Shown here one piece after another: positions 35,927-45,500 of a DNA stretch of 64,000 nt. Under the pieces are notes generated by a model, which did not search any database, was not told the DNA's origin, and saw only the letters and a program-made list of their open reading frames with translations. Source of the stretch: Flavobacterium aquiphilum (GTDB lineage: Bacteria; Bacteroidota; Bacteroidia; Flavobacteriales; Flavobacteriaceae). The DNA lies in NCBI RefSeq assembly GCF_027111335.1, contig NZ_CP114288.1, forward strand, positions 3,410,001 to 3,474,000, read 5' to 3'. Both the position numbers and the translations under genes were made by a program. Each line of letters begins with the position of its first letter. Positions within the stretch are counted from its first letter, which is position 1.

Positions 35927-37042
35927 TTAATTTGCTATATCAAACACTCCTTTGGTCAAAATTTTAGATGTAGCATTAATTTCATTATCAGGAATTATCT
36001 CGACGTATTTCTCTGATTTTTCACCTAGAGTAACTTTAGCTTTTTTGAAAGAATATTCCTTTTTTGAACTATCTAATAAAAGTACGAAATTTTTATTATT
36101 TTCTGTAATTAATGCTTCCGCAGGAATCGCCAAACCTTTCTTGGAATCCACAAATATTCCAGCCTCAACAAACATTCCTGTCAATAATTTTTGCTTAATG
36201 TTGTCTTCCAAATGTCCATGAACATTTATGGTTCTGTCATTCCCTTCAATGGATTTTCCAACCAAATGAACTTCGGCATTAAATACTTCTTTTGTAGCTT
36301 CAGGCACCGTAAATTCAATTTTTTGACCTTCTTTTACTTTTAAAATATCTTTTTCAAAAACAGACAATTCCAGGTGTAAATGCTGTGTATCGACGATTTC
36401 CAATATTACATCGGAAGGAGAAATAGGCATACCAACATTAGCATTCATAATAACGATATCACCCGAAATTGGAGAATAAATAGTTATTGTCGAAGTTAAT
36501 TTTCCTTTTTCAACTTGAGCAGGATTAATATTAAGCATTAGCAATTTTTCGCGTAAACTTTGATACATTGCTTTTGTTTTACGATAATCACTTTCTGCTT
36601 TTAAATAATTTTTTTGTGAAGAAATTTTCTCATCATATAAAGTTTTTTGACGCTCATATTCCGATTTTAAATAATTGATCTGTTCAGCCACTTCGAGATA
36701 TTCCTTTTGAATATCCAAAAACTCCGTATTCTGCAAAGTCAATAACGCTTGACCTTTGGTTACTTTATCTCCAACTAAAAGATGGGTTGACTTAACATAA
36801 CCTCCAATAAACGAAGTAATTTGAGCTCGGTTTTGCGGTGGGACATCAATCTTTCCCGAACATTTGATAACTACATTAAAATCCTGTTCTGATGGTGAAG
36901 CAATTTCCATTCCTGAAGACTGAAACTGTTGCTTGGTCACAGTAATCAATCCATCATCTTTAGGCATAGCTTCAGTCTTTTTTGCTTCTTTACAAGAAAA
37001 AAACAATGATGTAAATAGTATGGTGTATATGATTCTTTTCAT
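35927..37042 (-). CDS. Metal-efflux RND periplasmic adaptor (CzcB/CusB-like lipoprotein)
   Basis: This 371-residue protein has a lipoprotein signal (IIYTILFTSLFFSC) and the membrane-fusion order: a barrel strand CSGKIDVPPQNRAQITSFIGG, lipoyl halves VGDKVTKGQALLTLQN and IYSPISGDIVIMNANVGM, a helical hairpin between them, and a C-terminal barrel. The PPQNRAQIT segment and the SGKIDVPP start are typical of CzcB/CusB adaptors. It partners with the CzcA-CzcC fusion encoded 132 bases upstream. No histidine- or methionine-rich N-terminus is present, so the metal cannot be read from it. Confidence 0.88.
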   Translation of the reverse strand: MKRIIYTILFTSLFFSCKEAKKTEAMPKDDGLITVTKQQFQSSGMEIASPSEQDFNVVIKCSGKIDVPPQNRAQITSFIGGYVKSTHLLVGDKVTKGQALLTLQNTEFLDIQKEYLEVAEQINYLKSEYERQKTLYDEKISSQKNYLKAESDYRKTKAMYQSLREKLLMLNINPAQVEKGKLTSTITIYSPISGDIVIMNANVGMPISPSDVILEIVDTQHLHLELSVFEKDILKVKEGQKIEFTVPEATKEVFNAEVHLVGKSIEGNDRTINVHGHLEDNIKQKLLTGMFVEAGIFVDSKKGLAIPAEALITENNKNFVLLLDSSKKEYSFKKAKVTLGEKSEKYVEIIPDNEINATSKILTKGVFDIAN

Positions 37043-37125
37043 GTATGTAAAATTTATTTGTTATAGGTCATATATGGTATGCTTCGCCAATTCGCTACCG
37101 CTCGGGTCGCCTTTTATTTATTGGT

Positions 37126-37142
37126 GTTTGTTTGCAACAAAC
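37126..37142. repeat. Small hairpin between czcA-like and czcB-like genes
   Basis: GTTTGTT-TGC-AACAAAC is a perfect 7-base stem in the 132-base gap between the two genes, preceded by GC-richer sequence unlike its surroundings. Role unknown; it may tune expression between the two genes. Confidence 0.35.
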
Positions 37143-37174
37143 CTTTTGTTAATGGCGATTTCATGTATTTAAAT

Positions 37175-40100
37175 TTAAAAATTAAGGTATTGTAAATCCA
37201 ACTGGGTACTATTAAACTGCAATACTGCATCAAGATGTTCTATCTGAATGGTGGTTGCGTTTTCTAAGCTTTGAATATATTGAAAAAAGTCAATTTCTCC
37301 TTGTTTATAGCTTTTATTAGCCACTTTTAAAATCTCTTCAGACAATTTTTTCCCGTATTTATTATAGTAATCCAAAGCTTCCTGATATTTCATTAATTCA
37401 TTATTCTTTTGGGTCACATAGTTGTCAATTTTACGCTCTTCATTTTGCTTTCTTTGCTCCCAGCTTTGAAGTTCAAGCTTTGCCACCTTTGTTTTAGACA
37501 CAGTCCCCGAAAATAAAACAGGAATAGCCAAACCTACTTGAAACCCATATAAAGACTGCGTCAAACCACTATTTTTTCCTTGAAAATAATCGACATTTAT
37601 GTCGGGCAGCCAGTTTTGTTTTTTTAGTTTCACCTGATTTTCATATACATTGGTCACACTATTCAAATAAGCGTTATAATATGATTTCACAGTGTCGTTT
37701 ACAACTTTGCCAAGAGGCTTAATCTGATTGTTTTTAACTGTAATTTTTTCATCAGCCTGAATCAAAGAATACAAGATTTCGTACTGTGCCCTTTTCTCGC
37801 TTTCTATTTGGGAAAGCTTAGACCTGATGTGCCTGAATTTGGATTCTGCCGTAATTTTTTCAAGATAATTGGTTTCACCCAATTCAAACTTTCTCCCGCT
37901 TGCATTCGAAAAATTTTGGTACAGACTATCCAAATACACATACAGTTTTTCCTGATTTTGAAGAAAAACAATCTGTTGATATGTCTTTGAAACCTCCAAT
38001 GAAAGTTTCATTTTTTGAATATCATAATTGGCTTTTTCTTTTTTGTATTCGGAATTATATACTTTTTTTTGAGCCCCATAAACCGTTGGAAACTCAAACT
38101 TTTGCTGTACTCCAAATACTTTTAACGGAACATTGTTAATGGCCAAATTGTTTTGGTCATAACTATAATACACATTGGTTTTATCAAAAGAATAAGCTGT
38201 TTTTGTATTCTCGTTCATTCGCTGCACCTGAAGTTTGGCTGCTTTTATTCCTTTGTTGTTTCCTAAGGCTTTTGCCACCAGACTATCTAATTCCGAATTA
38301 TTGTTTTGAGAGAATGCCAATGAAGTACTCAACAGCATTAGTATAATTAAATTCGATTTATTGTGTAATTTAAACTTTGGTTTTTTAACTTCTTTTTCAT
38401 CCAAAAACTTATATAAAATCGGCAAAACAATCATCGTTAATATAGTTGCGGTGAAGAGTCCACCGATAACCACCGTAGCCAATGGTTTTTGAACCTCGGC
38501 ACCTGCAGACGAAGAAACAGCCATCGGCAAGAAACCCAAAGCCGCAGCCGCAGCGGTCAATAAAACCGGACGCAATCTGTCGGTTGTCCCTTTTAAAATC
38601 AATTCATCCAAATCTGTCATTCCTTTATGTTTGAGTTCTTTAAAATGTTCAATCAGAACGATACCGTTCAGCACCGCAATTCCAAATAGTGCAATAAACC
38701 CGACACCTGCCGAAATACTGAAAGGCAGATCGCGAAGCCACAGGAACAATATTCCCCCAACTGCCGAAAGCGGAATAGCAGAATAAACCATCAAGGCTTC
38801 TTTAATCGAGCCAAAGGCAAAATGCAGCAATATGAATATCAAGACTAAAGCGATAGGCACTGCAATTGCCAAACGCGCTTTTGCACTATTCAGGTTCTCA
38901 AATTGTCCGCCGTATTTCACATAATATCCAGGAGGCAGTTTTATTTTGGTATTAACGATTTTCTGAATGTCGGTCACGACACTTTGCAGATCTCGGTTTC
39001 TAACGTTTACACCTACTACAATCCTTCTGTTGGTATTGTCTCTTGAAATCTTGGCAGGCCCTTCGGTATATTCAATCTTAGCCAATTCACTCAATGGAAT
39101 TTGCTGTCCGTTTGGAACCGAAACATATAAATTTCTCAAATCTTCAATATCATGACGGTTTGCATCGTCCAAACGAACCACCATATCAAAACGCTTTTCT
39201 CCTTCAAAAACATTTCCAACCGTTTTTCCCGCAAAACTCAATGCTATCATGTCATTCAAATCTGAAATATTAAGCCCATATCTTGCAATTTTGGAACGGT
39301 CATATTGTACATACATCTGAGGCAGACCGGCTGTTTTTTCGATAATAACATCCGAAGCTCCTTCAACATTTTTTATAGCTTTCTCTATTTCATGTGCTTT
39401 TTGAGCCAAAATAGTAAGATCTTCGCCAAAAACTTTAATGGCCACATCCGAACGTGTTCCCGACACCAATTCGTTGAATCTCATTTCAATTGGCTGCGTA
39501 AACTCGATTTCCATATTTGGTATTTCTGCTGTAATGGCTGCTTTTATTTTGTCAGCCAGTTCATCTTTGCTCGAAGCCGAAACCCACTCCTCTTTTGGTT
39601 TCAGCTTTACAATAATATCGCTTTCTTCCATAGACATTGGGTCTGTTGGAACTTCGGCAGCACCAATTCTGCTCACAACCTGAAGCACTTCGGGAAATTT
39701 CTTTAAAATTATTTTTTCAATTTTGGTTGTAGTGGCAATCGTTTTAGACAACGACGTTCCGGTTTTCAACACTGGCTGAATCACAAAATCGCCTTCATCC
39801 AGCGTTGGTATAAATTCACCCCCCATCGTAGAAAACAATGCTACGGCAAAAACCAAAAGTGCTATTGCTCCATAAAGGACTTTCTTGGTATTGTGCAATG
39901 CCCATGTAATTACCGGCAAATACCAACTATTTAATTTTTGAATTAACTTAGATGATATTGAATTTGGGTTTTCCTCTTTTGGTTTCAAAAACAAAGAAGA
40001 AACCACCGGAACATAAGTAAAACAAAAGATCATGGCTCCCAATAATGCAAAACTGAAAGTCATAGCCATTGGCTTAAACATTTTTCCTTCAATTCCGGTC

Positions 40101-41509
40101 AAAGAAAGAATCGGGATAAATACAATTAAAATGATAAGCTGCCCGAAAACGGCGGAATTCATCATTTTGGAAGCACTTTTATAGGTTATTTGGTCAATTT
40201 GAAGTTGGCGGTCTTCTTTGTTCAAACTAACCAAATCAGACGATTTATGGGCAATTTGAAAAGCAATAAACTCAACTATAATTACTGCTCCATCAATGAT
40301 AATCCCAAAATCTATAGCTCCCAAACTCATCAAGTTGGCATCAATTCCGAAAATATTCATAAACGAAATGGCAAAAAGCAAACACAATGGAATTACCGAA
40401 GCAACCACTAGTCCCGAACGCCAGTTGCCCAACAAAAGAACCACTACAAAAATTACGATAAGACAACCCAAAATTAAATTCTCGGCAACAGTAAAAGTAG
40501 TTTTGCCTACCAATTCGCTACGTTCGAGGAAACCATTGATATAAACGCCTTTGGGCAATGTTTTTTGAATTTGAGCCACTCTTTCTTTAACAGCACTAAT
40601 AACCTGTTTTGAATTGGCATCTTTTAACATCATCACCTGACCGAGAACTTTTTCACCTTCACCATTACCTGTAATTGCCCCAAAGCGATTGGCATGACTA
40701 AAACGAACCTGAGCAACATTTTTAATATAAACTGGAATACCGTTAGTGTTGTTTACCACAATATTTTCAATGTCTTCAATTGAATTTACCTTTCCTTCAC
40801 CGCGGATAAAATAACTCTGATTTACTTTTTCAATATAAGCTCCACCGGCAATACTGTTGTTTTTTTCCAAAGCAGTAAAAACATCCCTCATGGTAACGTT
40901 CATTGCTTTCAAACGGGAAGGAACAATGGCTATTTCATACTGTTTTAAATAACCACCCCACGTATTAATCTCAACAACTCCTTTAATTCCGGAAAGTTGT
41001 CTTTTTACAACCCAATCTTGAAGTGTACGCAAATCTGTAACTGAATATTGTTTTTTATACTCTGGCTTTACCTCCAAAGTATATTGATAAATCTCTCCCA
41101 AACCTGTTGTAATTGGTCCCATCTCAGGTACACCAAAACCTTCCGGAATTTTTTCTGAAGCTGATTTAATCTTTTCAGCAATTAATTGCCTAGGTAAATA
41201 GGTTCCAATATTATCATTAAAAACAATAGTCACAACCGATAATCCAAATTTGGATATTGAACGAATTTCTTCAACACCTGGCAAATTAGCCATTTCAATT
41301 TCAACCGGATAGGTAATGAACTGCTCAATATCTTGTGTAGAAAGATTTCTGGAAGTAGTGATTACCTGCACCTGGTTATTGGTAACATCGGGAACAGCTC
41401 CTATAGAAATTTGGAAAACAGAAAACAAACCAAATCCTAATACGGAAGCAGTAAAAAGTAAAACAACCGCTTTATTTTTTAAACTGAAAGCAATAATTTT
41501 TTCTAACAT
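37175..41509 (-). CDS. czcA: CzcA-type heavy-metal RND pump fused to CzcC-like outer membrane channel
   Basis: This 1444-residue protein, from ATG 41509 (MLEKIIAFSLKNKAVVLLF), is a normal ~1040-residue HME-RND pump followed by a ~375-residue TolC-like domain. The fourth-helix motif GAIDFGIIIDGAVIIVEF is of the divalent type (Zn/Co/Cd, CzcA-like), not the monovalent CusA type. The junction near 1050-1068 reads like a signal peptide: LIILMLLSTSLAFSQ. If processed, the channel half would be released as a separate outer membrane protein. Fused forms are known in Bacteroidota. A histidine kinase and a regulator lie upstream. Confidence 0.9.
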   Translation of the reverse strand: MLEKIIAFSLKNKAVVLLFTASVLGFGLFSVFQISIGAVPDVTNNQVQVITTSRNLSTQDIEQFITYPVEIEMANLPGVEEIRSISKFGLSVVTIVFNDNIGTYLPRQLIAEKIKSASEKIPEGFGVPEMGPITTGLGEIYQYTLEVKPEYKKQYSVTDLRTLQDWVVKRQLSGIKGVVEINTWGGYLKQYEIAIVPSRLKAMNVTMRDVFTALEKNNSIAGGAYIEKVNQSYFIRGEGKVNSIEDIENIVVNNTNGIPVYIKNVAQVRFSHANRFGAITGNGEGEKVLGQVMMLKDANSKQVISAVKERVAQIQKTLPKGVYINGFLERSELVGKTTFTVAENLILGCLIVIFVVVLLLGNWRSGLVVASVIPLCLLFAISFMNIFGIDANLMSLGAIDFGIIIDGAVIIVEFIAFQIAHKSSDLVSLNKEDRQLQIDQITYKSASKMMNSAVFGQLIILIVFIPILSLTGIEGKMFKPMAMTFSFALLGAMIFCFTYVPVVSSLFLKPKEENPNSISSKLIQKLNSWYLPVITWALHNTKKVLYGAIALLVFAVALFSTMGGEFIPTLDEGDFVIQPVLKTGTSLSKTIATTTKIEKIILKKFPEVLQVVSRIGAAEVPTDPMSMEESDIIVKLKPKEEWVSASSKDELADKIKAAITAEIPNMEIEFTQPIEMRFNELVSGTRSDVAIKVFGEDLTILAQKAHEIEKAIKNVEGASDVIIEKTAGLPQMYVQYDRSKIARYGLNISDLNDMIALSFAGKTVGNVFEGEKRFDMVVRLDDANRHDIEDLRNLYVSVPNGQQIPLSELAKIEYTEGPAKISRDNTNRRIVVGVNVRNRDLQSVVTDIQKIVNTKIKLPPGYYVKYGGQFENLNSAKARLAIAVPIALVLIFILLHFAFGSIKEALMVYSAIPLSAVGGILFLWLRDLPFSISAGVGFIALFGIAVLNGIVLIEHFKELKHKGMTDLDELILKGTTDRLRPVLLTAAAAALGFLPMAVSSSAGAEVQKPLATVVIGGLFTATILTMIVLPILYKFLDEKEVKKPKFKLHNKSNLIILMLLSTSLAFSQNNNSELDSLVAKALGNNKGIKAAKLQVQRMNENTKTAYSFDKTNVYYSYDQNNLAINNVPLKVFGVQQKFEFPTVYGAQKKVYNSEYKKEKANYDIQKMKLSLEVSKTYQQIVFLQNQEKLYVYLDSLYQNFSNASGRKFELGETNYLEKITAESKFRHIRSKLSQIESEKRAQYEILYSLIQADEKITVKNNQIKPLGKVVNDTVKSYYNAYLNSVTNVYENQVKLKKQNWLPDINVDYFQGKNSGLTQSLYGFQVGLAIPVLFSGTVSKTKVAKLELQSWEQRKQNEERKIDNYVTQKNNELMKYQEALDYYNKYGKKLSEEILKVANKSYKQGEIDFFQYIQSLENATTIQIEHLDAVLQFNSTQLDLQYLNF

Positions 41510-41674
41510 TTTTCTTCTTAATTTATTATACAAAATTGCATCTAATAAATAAAGTTATGCTTAAGAACAAATTAAAAACCGCTTAATAATGTCTTAATAA
41601 AAGATCGCTTGGTACTTATGAAATCAATATAGAATTCATAAAACCTTCGCTCCTAAAAGAAAATAAGAGCTTAA

Positions 41675-41836
41675 AGAGCCTGTTTAAGTTTTATTTATTG
41701 GCTCTCTTATGACGATTTTTGGCTACAACTTCGTTAAATTTTTATATAATAGCTCTGCTATTTTATAAAAATTTGCCTCGTTTCACTCAAAAATCCTCTA
41801 ATAATAAATCTCAAAAATAAAATTTAAACAGGCTCT
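41675..41836. mobile_element. Long imperfect hairpin element (MITE-like)
   Basis: Exact 13-base ends AGAGCCTGTTTAA (41675-41687) and TTAAACAGGCTCT (41824-41836) enclose about 136 bases. The left and right halves are imperfect complements, with a tight inner stem around AATAGC-TCT-GCTATT at the centre. No coding. The right end lies on the stop codon of the histidine kinase gene. It resembles non-autonomous palindromic repeats, but I see no target-site duplication. Confidence 0.6.
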
Positions 41837-43214
41837 AACTAAAAATAAAAAAAACTGTAGTTCCTTTGTTTAATTCGCTTTCGATTTTGAATTTAATATT
41901 TAACAATCGTGTTATTCGTTCTACAATCGAAAGCCCTAAACCGGAACCTTTAATTTCAGGATGTAATGTTGGATTTGATCTAAAAAAGGGGTTTACAATT
42001 TTATCCAAATCGGCAGTCGGAATTCCTATACCATTATCTGATATGGAGCAAATCGTTTTTGAATCTTTTTTGCTAATATTTATCACTATTTTCCCATTTT
42101 CATGAGAATATTTTATGGCGTTTGAAATTACGTTGCTGACGATTGTCGAAACCAAATAATTATCTGATGTAACAAAATAGTCTTTCGAAAAATCGTAGGA
42201 CACTTCAATTTTTTTTTCATTTATCTTACTTGAATACAAAGAAAGCGCATCTAAAATTATGGCATTCAAATAAATTTGTTCTATCCGCAAACTTTGTTTT
42301 TGATTTTCAAATCGGGCTAACAATAGCAACTGATCCACCAAATTATTCAAACGGTTAACTTCTGAAATGCTGAAATTGATTTTATCTTCATATTCAGCTT
42401 GGTTTCTAGGTTTTCGAATCAAAACTTCCAAAGTTCCTTTTAAAACGGTCAAAGGCGTTCTTAACTCATGAGAAGCATCAGATGTGAATTGTTTTTCTCT
42501 TTCGACTGCATTTTCAATTCGATCTAACAAATCATTAATTGTCTTAGAGAGCACATATAGTTCATCTTTATATTGAGGCAAAATTATTCTGTCTTTCAGA
42601 TTGTCTTTCGTTATTCTGCTCGAAGTTTCTGTGATTAAAGTTACTGGTTTGATACTGCGCCCGGCTATAAGTCTCGCAATAAAAAACAACAGGACTAAAA
42701 TTAACGGAAAAGCGATAAAAAGGGTATTTCTAAGATTAGTCAATACCGATGAAGCTTCGTCCAAAGACATTGCTACAAAAAGATACCCCAATTTCCTGCC
42801 TTTTTTTAAAAGCGGAATTTGTATTTGCCGAATTGGTTTTTTATTCAAATAAGTATCAACAAATAGATTATCTTTTTTGGGTTTGTGCAATTGAAGACGA
42901 AGTCCCTTAAGGTTTGGGGACTTGTCAATTAACACATTTTTATTGTCTGAAAACTGAACAAAAACAGGATTAACGTTTACCCTATTATTGTCCCTTTCTC
43001 TCCATTGTTCAACTTGAATTAGATAGGTATTGTTATTATCAATTTCAATCTCTTTAATATATTCACTTGACTCTTCTAATATATCATCATTTATATGTTT
43101 ATTAATGCTATAAGACGTGATTCCATATATAGCAAAAAACACAGCGGATATCAATAGTGCCGTACTAAAAATGTAATTAAAAGCAATTCTGTTTTTATAG
43201 GAGAATAAAAGCAT
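41835..43214 (-). CDS. Membrane sensor histidine kinase (CzcS/CusS-like)
   Basis: This 459-residue kinase has a membrane segment near the N-terminus (FNYIFSTALLISAVFFAIYG), a ~130-residue periplasmic domain, a second segment (TLFIAFPLILVLLFFIARLIAG) leading into HAMP, HisKA with SDASHELRTPLTVLKG, and an HATPase domain with DNGIGI and GSGLGLSIVERI. Its neighbour is an OmpR-type regulator (4-base gap), and the metal pump genes lie downstream. It would sense a periplasmic metal and activate the pump. Its stop codon overlaps the end of a MITE-like element. Confidence 0.9.
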   Translation of the reverse strand: MLLFSYKNRIAFNYIFSTALLISAVFFAIYGITSYSINKHINDDILEESSEYIKEIEIDNNNTYLIQVEQWRERDNNRVNVNPVFVQFSDNKNVLIDKSPNLKGLRLQLHKPKKDNLFVDTYLNKKPIRQIQIPLLKKGRKLGYLFVAMSLDEASSVLTNLRNTLFIAFPLILVLLFFIARLIAGRSIKPVTLITETSSRITKDNLKDRIILPQYKDELYVLSKTINDLLDRIENAVEREKQFTSDASHELRTPLTVLKGTLEVLIRKPRNQAEYEDKINFSISEVNRLNNLVDQLLLLARFENQKQSLRIEQIYLNAIILDALSLYSSKINEKKIEVSYDFSKDYFVTSDNYLVSTIVSNVISNAIKYSHENGKIVINISKKDSKTICSISDNGIGIPTADLDKIVNPFFRSNPTLHPEIKGSGLGLSIVERITRLLNIKFKIESELNKGTTVFFIFS

Positions 43215-43218
43215 TAAT

Positions 43219-43887
43219 CTAATTTATGTCGTTTGCAATATATCCAACACCTCTAATGGTTTTTATCAATTCTTCATCCTTATTCAAATTAAGTTTTTTC
43301 CGAATGGCATTCATAAAAACATCAATTACACCAGTATCGTATTCAAAATGTATATCCCAAACATCATTAATAATTTCATTTCTTGTACATACTTTTCCCT
43401 TATTCTTTATCAAATAAGCAAGCAACTCGTATTCCCTTTGGGTAAGTGAAACTTCCTGATCATTTACCATGACTTGGTGTTTGGACGGAATTATTTTAAT
43501 CCTACCCAGCGAAAGTATATCATTTTGATTTTCATTTCTAAAATGAATTTTGATACGCTCTACCAATTCATCAAAACTAAATGGCTTTTTTATATAATCA
43601 TTGGCACCTGCCTTCAAGCCTTCAATGGTTTCCTGGATCGTATCTTTGGCAGTCAAAAATAAAATTGGTGTTTTCGAATCGACTTTTCGGATTTCTTTGC
43701 AAACATCAATACCTAACATTTGAGGTAAAATCCAATCTAGCAAAACGATATCCACTTTTTGTTTTCTGGTTATTTCAAGTCCCGAGTTTCCATCGTGGGC
43801 TACGAGAACTTCATAACCTTCTTCTTCTAAACCTTGCTTTAGAAAACCGGCAATACCTATTTCATCTTCGACAACTAAAACTTTCAT
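43219..43887 (-). CDS. OmpR/CzcR-type response regulator
   Basis: This 222-residue protein has an N-terminal receiver (VVEDE, phosphoacceptor in VLLDWILPQM, T in LTAKD, K in YIKKPF) and a C-terminal winged helix of the OmpR type (QEVSLTQREYELLAYLIKNKGKVCTRNEII, then FMNAIRKKLNL). Length and the RKVDSKTPILFLTAKD stretch are typical for CusR/CzcR-like regulators. It is translated just before the kinase and forms the two-component pair that should control the metal pump. Confidence 0.92.
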   Translation of the reverse strand: MKVLVVEDEIGIAGFLKQGLEEEGYEVLVAHDGNSGLEITRKQKVDIVLLDWILPQMLGIDVCKEIRKVDSKTPILFLTAKDTIQETIEGLKAGANDYIKKPFSFDELVERIKIHFRNENQNDILSLGRIKIIPSKHQVMVNDQEVSLTQREYELLAYLIKNKGKVCTRNEIINDVWDIHFEYDTGVIDVFMNAIRKKLNLNKDEELIKTIRGVGYIANDIN

Positions 43888-43893
43888 TTTTTA

Positions 43894-44337
43894 CTATTTT
43901 TCAAATGAATGGAGGAGCTTAATATATTCGGATGCCGACACATTTTTGAAACCGGTGGTTCCAATTACTTTTCCTTTTTTATCCAAAAGTAAAACCAATG
44001 GAAAGCTACCGTATTTATTGTATTTTTCAGCTAATTTATTATTTCTTTCTGCCCATTCCGGTGAAAGTTGATTTACTTTCTTTCTAGGAAAATCGGCTCT
44101 GTAAATGACCCAGTTATTATTGGCTTCAGTTTGAAATTCTGGAGATTTCCAAACTATTTTTTCCAATCTCATGCAGGGTCCACACCAATCTGAACCAGAG
44201 AAAACCAACAAGATATTTTTATTTTCTTTTTCCGCTTTCATTTTAGCCTCTTCAAAATTAGTATGCCAATTTTGAGAATAACCAAACACGGTTGCTAATA
44301 AGACCAAAAAAGAGATTTGATATTTCATAAGTTTCAT
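43894..44337 (-). CDS. Exported thioredoxin-family protein
   Basis: This 147-residue protein (start at ATG 44337; MKYQISF at 44328 is an alternative) has a signal peptide ending FGYSQ, then a thioredoxin fold with VFSGSDWCGPC (CGPC at 52-55) and GSFPLVLLLD. It is related to the thioredoxin at 31132-31569. It heads the regulator/kinase run with a 6-base gap to the response regulator, so it is probably co-expressed with the metal response. Periplasmic thiol repair under metal stress is a reasonable but unproven role. Confidence 0.85.
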   Translation of the reverse strand: MKLMKYQISFLVLLATVFGYSQNWHTNFEEAKMKAEKENKNILLVFSGSDWCGPCMRLEKIVWKSPEFQTEANNNWVIYRADFPRKKVNQLSPEWAERNNKLAEKYNKYGSFPLVLLLDKKGKVIGTTGFKNVSASEYIKLLHSFEK

Positions 44338-45005
44338 TTGTACTTTTTGCAAAGTTCGTACAGTATTTTTTTATTAATTTCTTATCTATTGGCTATTGAG
44401 AACCATAGCAATATTGCAAAAAAATTATGTTCTACAAAATTAGCTTAAATAGTTCTGTTTAATTGTATTATTACTTTGGTCTTAAGTTAAATTTAAGAAT
44501 AAAAATAAGAACTACATTATTAATTTTGCTTAAAATAAAAACAAATTTACTCGATCCCCCAAACACAATCTTACGAAAATATCTTAACGATATGAATCTT
44601 TATTTATAAGACAAAAACATTCTTATATAATTATTTATATTCAATTACTTAATTGATTTATTTAAATAATAAATTTCTTTAAATCTTGTAAAATGTGGTT
44701 TACAAATTATACGGCAAGGCCACTTCTTTAATCCAGAGACACTTGATTCATGGGGTTTCGAGATTTTTTTTTTACTTGCCAAATATGGGTTCCATTCTAC
44801 AACAAGACAACTCTTTATTTCGCATTTTTTTTCACACATTATTCATAATGAACCTTTTATTATATCTGAAAAAAATTGCCTTGCCATTTCATATAGCAAA
44901 TTTCAGAAATCAACAAAACATGTAGTATCACAATAAAACACATTAGGTAGCCAGTCAGAAAACTAAAAAGAGTAGAATCAAAATAATTTGGTTACTCCAT
45001 TCAGA
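44338..45005. other. Intergenic region, no gene seen
   Basis: Very AT-rich. Two short reading frames on opposite strands overlap at about 44645-44925 but neither has coding-like composition or a recognisable domain. The promoter of the thioredoxin/two-component run should lie near its left end. Confidence 0.4.
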
Positions 45006-45500
45006 TTACTTTAACTCATTAACTTTAAAGTCTTGATTACTGAAAGGTTGTGCATCGGGGATTTTCACAACATTGAATTCAAAGTCAGCATCACGGTGGC
45101 AAGCGTTGCAAGTGTTTGTTAGTAAGGTATAACTTTTTTTAAATAGTACAGGATCCTTCTGCTGAATAGCATTGTTTATACTATCTAATGCAGGATTTAT
45201 CATTCCTATCACTTGACTTTCCTTCCGTTCCTTTTGAAATTTCTGAATATTTTCTATCGCTTCCATTATTTCGTGAACTTCAAAGTTGGCAAGTTTCCAG
45301 TTTTTGTTTTGTCCTGCAAACCAAAGTTTGGTATGATGTGCCTGTATGCCCGTCATAAATTCGCCAAAGCCAGGCTTGTAAGTGTCTACCAGTTTGTGTT
45401 CCAAACTATCAATTCGTTTTTGCAAAACCTTCGTGTTGTCTTTCTGCCGATTGCAAGCAAAAAGTCCTAATATAGATATGATTAAAAGTAGTTGCTTCAT
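45006..45500 (-). CDS. Lipoprotein with a cytochrome c-type CXXCH motif
   Basis: This 164-residue protein has a lipoprotein signal (LGLFAC, Cys16), a helical middle region, and one haem-attachment motif CNACH at 131-135. The YKPGFGEFMTGIQAHHTKLWFAGQ segment and the late haem site recall four-helix cytochrome c'-like folds or small helical monohaem proteins. It is probably a periplasmic electron carrier or a haem-binding lipoprotein, though I do not recognise the exact family. It stands alone, with long non-coding stretches on both sides. Confidence 0.65.
   Translation of the reverse strand: MKQLLLIISILGLFACNRQKDNTKVLQKRIDSLEHKLVDTYKPGFGEFMTGIQAHHTKLWFAGQNKNWKLANFEVHEIMEAIENIQKFQKERKESQVIGMINPALDSINNAIQQKDPVLFKKSYTLLTNTCNACHRDADFEFNVVKIPDAQPFSNQDFKVNELK

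Noticed and set aside
37081..37142. GC-richer stretch between adaptor and pump genes, considered as a mobile element fragment
   Set aside because: Too short, without terminal repeats or coding remnants.
44645..44925. Two overlapping open frames on opposite strands
   Set aside because: Short, AT-rich and without recognisable domains; likely chance frames.
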